Source: CAVSJA01 sp963728145 | GTDB taxonomy: Bacteria; Bacteroidota; Bacteroidia; Chitinophagales; Chitinophagaceae | DNA: 64,000 nt | Direction of reading: 5' to 3' | Assembly: GCA_963728145.1 (NCBI GenBank) | Contig: CAVSJA010000007.1 | Span: 992,001 to 1,056,000 of the forward strand | Part shown: positions 55,716 through 64,000 of the stretch, in pieces | Layout of the letters: every line of letters starts with the position of its first letter | Numbering within the stretch: the stretch's first letter is position 1 | The notes under the pieces: model-generated | The model's input: the letters and a program-made list of their open reading frames with translations, nothing else | What the model was told of the DNA's origin: nothing | Databases searched by the model: none | Position numbers and translations under genes: made by a program

Positions 55716-58086
55716 ATGATAAGAAACTATTTATTGGTTGCAATCAGAAATCTTCTAAGAAATAAGACTTTCTCTTCAATCAATATTATGGGTCTTGCAT
55801 TAGGTATGGCCTGTAGTCTTCTAATTCTTCTTTGGGTGAAAGATGAACGAGCAGTTGATGCATTTCATGCCAATGGCGACAGGATCTTCAAATTTTACGA
55901 ACGACAATTCTTCGACGGAAAGATTGTTGGAGGTTATTATACACCCGGCCTGATGCCAGCGGAATTGAAAAAAGTTTTTCCTGAGGTGGAAGCAGCAACC
56001 GGTCTGGCCTGGAATAGTTGGAATACCATTTCGTTTGGTGAAAAGAAAATCAAGCAACCGGGAACTTTCGCGAGTCCCGATTTTTTCAAGATATTCAGCT
56101 ATCCTTTATTGGCAGGAACTGTGGAACAAGCTTTGAATAGTCCGGTAAGCCTTGCGATCTCAAGAAAAACTGCTGAAATATTTTTCAATTCCCCTGCAGA
56201 CGCAATCGGAAAGATGATTCGCTTAGAAGACAAGCATGATTTTCAGGTAACCGCAGTATTTGAAAACCTTCCATCTAATTCATCACATCAATTCGATTAC
56301 CTGATCAATTGGGAATGGTTTGTTGAACAGAACGAATGGCTAAAGGATTGGGGGAATAGTGGCCCGGAAACCTATGTTTTATTAAAATCCGGGACAAGCG
56401 CAGATCTTTTTGAAAAGAAGATTGTGAAATTCCTCGATAAGTATAATAAGGAGCAAGACGGCAGTTTTAGAATAGAAATGGGAATTCAACGATTTGATCA
56501 AACCTATCTCTATTCAAATTTTAAAGATGGATACATTTCTGGGGGAAGAATTGAATATGTAAAATTGTTCAGCATCGTAGCGATATTTATTTTACTGATC
56601 GCCTGTATCAATTTTATGAATCTTACAACGGCCCGTTCCGTAAAAAGGGCAAAAGAAATTGGGGTAAGAAAAGTAGTTGGCGCTGTTCGTGGCGTTTTGA
56701 TCAGGCAATTTATTGGCGAAGCGGTTTTGCTATCCTTCCTGGCACTGCTATTGGCTTTGCTAGTGGTTACATTGTTAATGCCGGCATTCAATAGTCTTAC
56801 CGGAAAAGTCTTGAGTTTGCCAACCAATGAAACAGGCTTTTGGATTATCATTATCGGGTTGGCATTGATTACCGGAATTATCTCCGGCAGTTATCCGGCA
56901 TTGTTCCTTTCTTCTTTTCAACCAATCAAAGTGCTGAAGGGGTCCTTTAGATTTAGCACGGGTTCGTTGTGGTTTAGAAAGGGACTGGTGGTCTTTCAGT
57001 TTACCATGTCCACAATACTAATTATCGGGACTATCGTTGTTTCAAACCAGGTAAACTTTTTTCAACAAACGAGTCTGGGCTATAACAGGGAAAACCTGAT
57101 CTCTATTCCACTTGAAGGCGAATTACTTTCAAAATATACCGTCTTCAAACAAACGGCGCTCAATTTGCCAGGAATAATGGAAATAACCCGGATAACACAG
57201 CGGCCAACTCAGATAGAAAATTCTACCGGTGGTGTTGAGTGGGAAGGAAAGGACCCATCGGTGCAACCAATGTTCACACAAGCAGGGGTTGGATATGATT
57301 TTACAAAGACAATGAAGGTGGAAATGTTGAGGGGGCGCGATTTCTCCAAAGACTTTGCCACTGACTCAGTAGGATACATCGTCAATGAGTCTGCATTAAA
57401 GAAAATCGGGTACAAGGATCCAATTGGGAAGCCATTGACATTTTGGCGAAGGAAAGGAACGATCATCGGAGTCGTAAAAGATTTTCATTTCAATTCTCTT
57501 CGCTTACCCATTGAACCATTGGTAATTCGTTTGATGGAAAATAAGGGATGGGGTTCGGTATTGATTCGAATTGAAGCTGGAAAAACTGAAGCGGCCCTGG
57601 CCGGTCTTGAAAAGCTATGTAATGAATTGAATCCGGCATTTCCATTCGCTCACCAGTTCACGGATGAAGAATACCAGTTATTATATCAGAATGAAAAAGT
57701 AATTAGTAAGCTTTCGGTCTACTTTGCCTTTCTCGCCATCTTTATTTCTTGTTTGGGATTATTGGGACTGGCGATGTTCACAGCAGAGCAAAGAACAAAG
57801 GAAATCAGCATAAGAAAAGTGCTCGGTGCAAGTGCGAGGTTCAGTGTTTACCTTGTTGTCGAAGGAATTCATCATTTTGGTCAGCATTGCATTGATTATC
57901 GCATCTCCGATTGCATGGTGGTTTATGAATAACTGGTTGAATGATTATGCTTATCGAGCGCCAATATCCTGGTGGATCTTTGCACTTGCAGCGATACTCG
58001 CTATTTTGATCGCTTTGTTGACGGTGAGTTTTCAGGCAATTAAGGCAGCAATTGCGAATCCAATCAAAAGTTTGCGATCGGAATGA
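55716..58086 (+). pseudogene. FP15: FtsX/MacB-type permease with one frameshift
   Basis: The first 704 or so codons read normally (MIRNYLLVAIRN, LWVKDERAVDAFH, GGRIEYVKLF before TM2, first coupling motif KEIGVRKVVGAV, second KEISIRKVLGAS). Just after GAS, near 57835, the frame is lost and the continuing frame would stop at 57932; the other frame carries the correct C-terminus (KEFIILVSIALIIASPIAWW to NPIKSLRSE) to 58086. The paralogue alignment (GASVTGIV) fits loss of 2 bases at the valine codon. It is a member of the FP2/FP7 subfamily. The break removes TM7 and TM8, so the shifted product would be non-functional if the sequence is right. Confidence 0.85.
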
Positions 58087-58192
58087 GAATTATTAATTAT
58101 TAAAGATTATTGAATATTAACTATTCGTTGTCAAGATTATGATTACCAAGTAATAATTAATAATCAATAACCAAGATCAATAATCAATAATC
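58087..58192. repeat. A/T simple repeat, ATTATTAATT family
   Basis: TTATTAATTATTAAAGATTATT after FP15 is answered by TAATTAATAATCAATAA and ATCAATAATCAATAAT before FP16, the same family and inverted layout as at 20912-21001. Confidence 0.75.
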
Positions 58193-58225
58193 TGGGGACG
58201 CAATTGGAGTAACAATATAATAATT

Positions 58226-60617
58226 ATGATAGTACATTATTTTAAGCTGGCTTGGAGGAACTTAACGAATAACAGAATCTATTCATTAATTAATATATCC
58301 GGGCTTGCAATCGGTCTTGCTGTTTGCATGTTGATCGTGTTGTATGTTGCTCATGAATCCCGGTACGATCGCTTCCATAAGAATGCTGAAAGGACTTTTT
58401 GGATACAGGGAAAGATCAAAATGGGGTCGGATTCGATTTTTATTCCTGCGATGAGTTATCCGACAGCTCCTTTAATTAAGAATAGCGAGCCAGTTGTTGA
58501 GAGCTTTCTGCGGTATAAGATACAAGGTAGAAATACGGTTTTGCAAAACCCGCGGGATGCATCCCTCAAATTCGCCGAGGAAAAATTCATGTTTGCTGAT
58601 GGTAATTTCTTCGATTTCTTTTCCTTCAGGCTGATCAAAGGAAATAAGGAAACTGTCTTGCAAAATCCTTATTCTGTTGTGATCTCGTCGGCTATTGCCC
58701 TGAAATATTTTGGTAGCAGTGATCCCGTTGGAAAAATTCTCCGGTATAATAATACTTATGATTTTTTGGTAACAGGTGTTGCGGAAAGACCTCCATCTAA
58801 TTCAAGCATTGGATTTGATTTCGTGGCTTCCTTATCAAGTATGAATTCAATGCCAGAAGAAAAACGGCATATCGGGGGACAGGTATTGGAAAACGGTTCA
58901 TTCGCAACCTATTTCTTATTAAATGACCGCGAAGACGTTCAAAAACTGGAAGCGCGGTTGAAACAGGTTCATGATGCCACCTCCGACGACAAAGATAATA
59001 ACGCAACATACCTGGCAACTGCATTGACCGATACTCATCTCAATGCAAATTATTCCGATTATTCAAACATTAAATATTTAAGAATATTTCCATTTGTGGC
59101 GGCATTGGTGCTATTGCTTGCATTGATAAATTATATGAGCCTAACAACTGCCAGAGCCTCGGTAAGGGCAAAAGAGATTGGAGTTAGGAAAGTATTGGGT
59201 GCCGGCAGATCGAAGATCGCAATTCAGTTTTTTATTGAATCCGCTGCATTTACGGCGATAGCATTTGCATTAGGATACTTGCTCTGCACTTTGTTTCAGC
59301 CTGCATTTTTTAAATTCCTTGAGATAGACCTGGATATAGACTTTCTTTATCATCCCATCGTGTTGTTAAGCTTTGGCGGAATATTTCTTGTTTCGGTAAT
59401 TCTCGCGGCAATTTATCCGGCAATAGTTCTGTCGGCATTTAAACCGGTGGCGATTTTATATGGAAAGCTTAGCCGACAGGGCGGTAGTATTTCCGTCCGT
59501 AAATTCTTTACTGTTTTGCAGTTCAGCATATCTATCGCGTTGATCATTTGCAGTATCGTGATCATGCAACAGGTGAATTATTTGAAAAACACCGACACTG
59601 GTGTGGATCGGGAGAATATTGTGATGGTTCCTTTCTCTTCCGGCATTGGAAAAAATTATGAAGCTTTTCAATCGGAAATTCGATCCATTCCAGGTGTTAA
59701 CCAGCTTGCAACTTCGCAGTCGGCAATGTATGCGGGGAACGATATAATGGGAGTGAAGCCAAAGAATAGCGATAAGATGATGTTTCTTCCCATCCTTTCA
59801 GTCGACAAACAGTTCACTGAGCTGTTGGGACTGGAATGGAAGATTGCTCCTAAAGGATCCTTTCTATTATAGAAAGAAGGATGTGATTCTGTTGAATGAA
59901 ACAGCATTGGAAAAACTAGATCTGGAACCAGGTGCAATTGATCAAATGATCGACGAACAGTATACCGTTGGCGGCGTATTAAAAGATTTCAATTACTATT
60001 CGTTACAGTCTAGAATTGAATCACTCGGATTGATAATTACTTCGGAAAAGGACACAGTTTCCGGCTGGAGTAAACGCGGAGGTTGTTTGTTTGCGAAAAT
60101 CAATCCACATACGAATTTACCCCGACTCTTAGGCCAGATGAAAACGGTCTATGACCGATATGATAGCGCAAAGCCATTTTCATTTCAATTCATGGATCAG
60201 GCATTTGAGGAATTATACAGAGCTGAGGATCGGCTTTCGAGAATTCTTGGGGTCTTTACACTTTGTATGATCCTTATTGCCTGTATGGGATTATTAGGTC
60301 TAACCACATTTATGATCATGCAAAAAACCCGGGAGATCGGCATTCGTAAAGTGTTGGGAGCTTCCGTGACCCAGGTTTCGGCAATGCTTTCCAGGGACTT
60401 TGTGAAGATGGTGCTGATCGCGGTAGTCATTGCTTCACCAATTGCCTGGTGGGCGACGAATAAATGGCTGGAAGACTTTGCTTATCGGATCAGTGTTGGA
60501 TGGTGGGTATTTGTTTTAGCGGGAATTGGGGCAGTATTGATCGCAATAATTACGATATCGATTCAAACGATCCGGGCAGCATTGGCAAACCCTGTGGAGA
60601 GTTTGAGGAGTGAATAG
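58226..60617 (+). pseudogene. FP16: FtsX/MacB-type permease with one frameshift
   Basis: The gene opens MIVHYFKLAWRNLTNNR; TM2 is about 285-307 with the unusual LLALINYMSLTTARA in place of LLIACINFMNLTTAR. First coupling motif KEIGVRKVLGAG. In the second periplasmic domain, near 59850, the frame shifts by one (CCTAAAGGATCC: PK followed by DPFYYRKKD in the other frame), otherwise ending at 59872. The second frame continues to 60617 with REIGIRKVLGAS and the tail NPVESLRSE. Removing one base gives 797 codons. Before TM6 it reads FSFQFMDQAFEELYRAEDR. As in FP7, FP15 and FP17, the net length is one more than a multiple of three. Confidence 0.85.
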
Positions 60618-60782
60618 TGAATGGTGAATGGTGAATGGTGAATAGTGAATAGTGAATGGTGAATAGTGAATAACATTAATATCTTAATTATAGATTATTG
60701 ATTATTAATTATTAATTATTGTGAGCTAACGGGAGTCGGTAACAATCAATAATCAATAATTAATAATCAATAATAAGTAATC
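60618..60782. repeat. Composite junction: GTGAATG run plus ATTATTAATT inverted repeat
   Basis: GTGAATG/GTGAATA heptamers (60616-60671) continue the FP16 stop. Then comes an inverted A/T element: GATTATTGATTATTAATT (60692-60720) against CAATAATCAATAATTAATAA (60744-60782). Two families are stacked in one 196-bp gap. Confidence 0.85.
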
Positions 60783-60813
60783 AAAAGATTCGTGACACAT
60801 AAATAAACTTACT

Positions 60814-63199
60814 ATGTGGAGTAACTCAATAAAATTCGCTTTTCGAAATTTATGGAGAAGAAAACTATTTTCTTTTATAAACATATTTGGGCTTGCATTG
60901 GGTCTTGCCTTCTGTGGGCTGATTGCAATATTTATCTATGATGAATGGCGTGTAGACAAAACACAACCGTCAAATCTGTACCGGGTTATTACTGCATACA
61001 CTTCAAAGGATCTTGGGGATGCCAGTCTCAACTCAGTGGGCAGGGCGCTTCCTGCAGCGATCAGGCAGGAGATTCCCGAAGTAGACAAAGTAATACCTGT
61101 TCGTGGCTCGGGGCATACGATCAAACACAACAACGAACATTTTTATGAGAAGATCATTTACGCCGGAGAGGATTTCCTCGAAGCATTCAACTATCCACTG
61201 ATTGCCGGTAGCGCGAAGGATGCTTTGAAAGAACCATACAGCGTTGCGATTACGGAGGGGATGGCGATTAAGTTTTTTGGAAACACCGACGTATTGGGTA
61301 AAACCCTGTTGTTAAGTGATACGGTGCCCTGCAAGATCACCGCTGTCCTGAAAAAAACTGCACCTTCTCATTTTGACTTTGATGTCCTGCTTTCCTTTCC
61401 AACATTTAAGCTGGTTGGTGGTATTATGACCCAATGGTTCACCTGGGATATGGGTTGTTATGTAGTGTTAAAAAAAGAAGGAGATCCGAAAAAGGCCGAA
61501 CAGAAGATCTCCGCGCTTTCCATGCAGCATAATGGCGAAGAATATCGTAATGTTGGTTATAATGTAGGTCACAAACTGGAAACTGTAAAGGATATTTACC
61601 TGCATTCCCAATTGGGTAGCTTCAACAAGGCAACGGGAAAAATCAAACAGTTGTACATCTTCGGATTAGTGGGCCTGGCCTTATTGTTACTTGCTTGCAT
61701 CAATTTCATCAATCTTACTACAGCATACCAGGCCGAACGTGCAAAGGAAGTCGGAATCCGGAAAACGATTGGTGCATCTGCCATCGCCTTGATACGGCAA
61801 TTTGCCATTGAAACCTTTCTAATGGTTTTCCTGGCGGCGCTCCTTTCATTGGTATTAATCTATTTCCTTCTTCCTTATATTGGTTCAATAGCTGAGAAAG
61901 AATTTTCACTGGAATTATTGACTAAACCGGCAGTCATCCTAATTGTAATCTTATTGGTCATAGTGACCGGACTACTTGCTGGCTGGTATCCTTCTTTATT
62001 GCTTTCAAGACTCCAGCCAATTCAATCCATCCGGATTCAGAAAAGCAATAAGGGACAGGGACCAATATTGAGAAAAATATTAGTAGTAATTCAATTCTCT
62101 ATTTCAATAATCCTGATCACCGGCACCATTATCGCCGTGAAGCAATTGAATCATATGCAAACCTATGAGCTGGGTTTTGATAAAGACCAGGTGCTCGTGA
62201 TGCCACTACGAAAATTGCCTTACAGGGATTTCACCAATAATTACGAAAGCATCAAACAACAATTGAAACAAATTCCCGGAATAAATTCAATTAGTTCAGC
62301 CTCGGCAATGCCTGGCAGGACTGGTTGGGCAGGCCAGATCGTACAACCCCAGGGATTTACCGGTGAGCAAACGCTTACCATGGAAGTGATCCCAATTGAT
62401 CATGATTATGTAAAGACTTTAGGGATCAAACTCATAGCAGGGAGAGACCTTTCAACAGATTTTTCCACTGATGCAAAGCATGGGGTGTTATTAAATGAAA
62501 CTGCGTGTAAGCTTATCGGTTGGAAACCAGAGGAAGCAATTGGCAAATTGATAAATACTTCTGGATTGGATAGTGGGCGAGTGGTCGGCGTAATGACAGA
62601 TTATCATCAGCATGGATTGCAAACCAGGATTGGTCCCGTGCTTGCTTTTATTAATTCCTATGCTTACCGCTTTATGGCAGCCAGGATTAATGGAAAGGAT
62701 ATGCAATCAACGATTCAAAAAATTGAATCCTTTTGGAAACTACGATTTACCGGCTATCCATTTGAATATTTCATGTTGGATGATGATTTTAACCTTCAAT
62801 ATAAATCTGAAACGAACCTGGCGCGTCTCATCAGTTTGTTTTCTATATTGACAATCCTTGTTGCCTGTCTCGGATTATTTGGATTGACAGCATATATCAC
62901 AATGAAAAGAACAAGAGAAATCGGTATTCGAAAAGTTTTAGGCGCAACTACTGGTTCTGTGGCCGGCATGTTAAGTAAAGATTTTCTAAAGCTTGTTACC
63001 ATAGCCATATTGATAAGCGTTCCGGTTACCTGGTGGATGATGAGTAAATGGCTCGAAGATTTTGCTTACCGGATAAACATGCCAGTTTGGGCATTTGCTT
63101 GCCGGCCTTTCTGCCTTATTGATCGCCATGTTAACCGTAAGCTTCCAGGCAATTAAGGCAGCGATGGTCAATCCGGTGAAGAGTTTGAGGTCAGAATGA
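60814..63199 (+). pseudogene. FP17: FtsX/MacB-type permease, frameshift in last helix
   Basis: The gene opens MWSNSIKFAFRNLWRRK. After TM1 it reads FIYDEWRVDKTQ, an unusual variant; TM2 is about 280-303 with NLTTAYQAERA. Coupling motifs are KEVGIRKTIGAS and REIGIRKVLGAT. The sequence before TM5 is AGWYPSLLLSRLQPIQSIR, the most divergent form of the AGSYPA motif. Near 63103 the frame is lost inside TM8 (WAFAC.. instead of WAFALAGLSALLIA); the original frame ends at 63156, the other frame carries GLSALLIAMLTVSFQAIKAA..NPVKSLRSE to 63199. Only the last 30 residues are affected, so it could still be partly functional or simply a sequencing error. Confidence 0.85.
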
Positions 63200-63310
63200 T
63201 TGCTTCATTGTTCAATTGTTTGTCCCGAAGGTTCGGGAGTTGGGTTGATTAATTGCAGAATCGCTGATACATGTAAGTCAAACAATCAAACCATAAAGCA
63301 ATCAAACAAT
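63200..63310. repeat. TTGATTG-family element with internal palindrome and conserved 33-bp right arm
   Basis: The left part is CATTGTTCAATTGTTTG; TCCCGAA-GG-TTCGGGA (63223-63238) is a perfect hairpin inserted in the loop; the interior is CTGATACATGTAAGTC (63264-63279); the right arm is 63278-63310, ending 18 bp before the FP18 start. Confidence 0.85.
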
Positions 63311-63328
63311 AATAAATAAGAACTATAT

Positions 63329-64000
63329 ATGTTTAAGAACTATTTAAAAATTGCCTGGCGCAATCTCTGGAAACACAAAACTTTCAGCGCAATTATAGTA
63401 TTTGGAATGGCAATAGCTTTTGCAGCGGCATTGTTGTTGTCGTTAACCGCTTACCAGGAATTATCGTATGATCAATTCCACAAGAATAAGGATGATATAT
63501 ACCAGGTTTACATGGAAGAATACCGGCGTGACGGAACTGAAAGAACATCTACAATGGCGGTGCCGCTTGCGCCGGCGTTAAAAAAGGAATATCCTGCTAT
63601 CATCCATATCACTCGTTTCGGAAGCAGTGCTGGTAATCTGGTCCGGTATAAGGACAAAGAAATTGATCTCAATATTCGCGCGGTTGATCCCGATTTCTTT
63701 GAAATGTTCAGTTTTCCAATTGTAAGTGGTAATAAAACAGCTCCATTGAAGGAATTAAATGATCTGATGTTGACGGAAAATTGCGCAAAACGGCTGTTTA
63801 GTGAAGAAAATCCCCTCGGAAAATTGGTTGAGATCCAAATGGACGGTGAATGGAAGAGCTTCAAGGTTTCTTCCGTGGTTGAGAATTTTCCGGACAACTC
63901 AAGCTTCACATTTGACATGTTTACCCGATTTGAACATTTTCCAAACTATGAGCAACACACTGACAATTGGGATGCATGGACTCACGAAATTTTCCTTCAG
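63329..64000 (+). CDS. FP18: FtsX/MacB-type ABC permease, 3'-partial
   Basis: An ATG at 63329 opens a frame that stays open for 224 codons to the window edge: MFKNYLKIAWRNLWKHKTF, TM1 (about 20-42), then ELSYDQFHKNKDDIYQVY and the first periplasmic core domain (APALKKEYPAI, DPDFFEMFSFPIVSGN, NPLGKLVEI, FPDNSSFTFDMF). TM1 is unusual: VFGMAIAFAAALLLSLTAY lacks the GLxIG motif of all the other copies. The array therefore continues beyond this window. Confidence 0.92.
   Translation, partial: MFKNYLKIAWRNLWKHKTFSAIIVFGMAIAFAAALLLSLTAYQELSYDQFHKNKDDIYQVYMEEYRRDGTERTSTMAVPLAPALKKEYPAIIHITRFGSSAGNLVRYKDKEIDLNIRAVDPDFFEMFSFPIVSGNKTAPLKELNDLMLTENCAKRLFSEENPLGKLVEIQMDGEWKSFKVSSVVENFPDNSSFTFDMFTRFEHFPNYEQHTDNWDAWTHEIFLQ

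Noticed and set aside
59844..60617. A separate 257-residue permease starting at 59844
   Set aside because: It begins in the middle of the second periplasmic domain and continues FP16 in another frame; no short permease family matches.

Overview
The window looks like a chromosomal segment of a Bacteroidota bacterium, most likely a member of the Chitinophagaceae. This is inferred from moderate G+C (roughly 40% by eye), signal peptides ending in ..AQ or ..SQ, ~800-residue MacB/FtsX-type permeases with the NYxxxAxRN start and NPVKSLR(S/T)E end, an NtrC-type regulator paired with a PAS histidine kinase, a GH115 glucuronidase with a LacI regulator, and heptamer-rich intergenic DNA. No rRNA, tRNA, CRISPR array, transposase or integrase was seen.

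Left part (1-15.7 kb). A membrane protein cut by the window edge overlaps a membrane-anchored Kelch protein. Convergent to them is a lacI-GH115 unit (1522-5203) with two similar palindromic operator candidates in front of lacI. Next, on the minus strand, come a 1184-residue secreted multidomain Fn3/jelly-roll protein and, upstream of it, a secreted TPR-CHAT protease-like protein. A small soluble protein (12426-12773) and a two-component pair follow: sigma54-dependent response regulator, then PAS histidine kinase, overlapping by 11 bp.

Right part (15.7-64 kb). Divergent from the two-component pair begins a plus-strand transporter locus: a HlyD/MacA-like adaptor, a 66-residue single-pass protein, one MacB/LolD-type ATPase, and then eighteen consecutive FtsX/MacB-type permease genes, called FP1-FP18 here, the last cut by the window edge. 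Only two other genes interrupt the array: a 173-residue secreted protein and a 342-residue DUF4097-type beta-solenoid protein. Four permeases carry frameshifts (FP7 with about nine small indels; FP15, FP16 and FP17 with one disruption each). The permeases form old subfamilies that are interleaved along the array (FP3/FP13, FP5/FP9, FP8/FP14, FP2/FP7/FP15).

Almost every junction between permeases holds a short simple-sequence element built from 7-8 bp units. At least six unrelated unit families occur, several arranged as inverted arms that would fold the intercistronic RNA into a hairpin. The largest is a run of about 34 heptamers after FP8. One family has a 33-34 bp conserved arm at four junctions, ending 18-35 bp before the next start codon.

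Working model (inference): the two-component pair senses envelope stress and controls an export system in which one ATPase and one adaptor serve a large library of permeases. No TolC-like outer membrane factor lies in the window.
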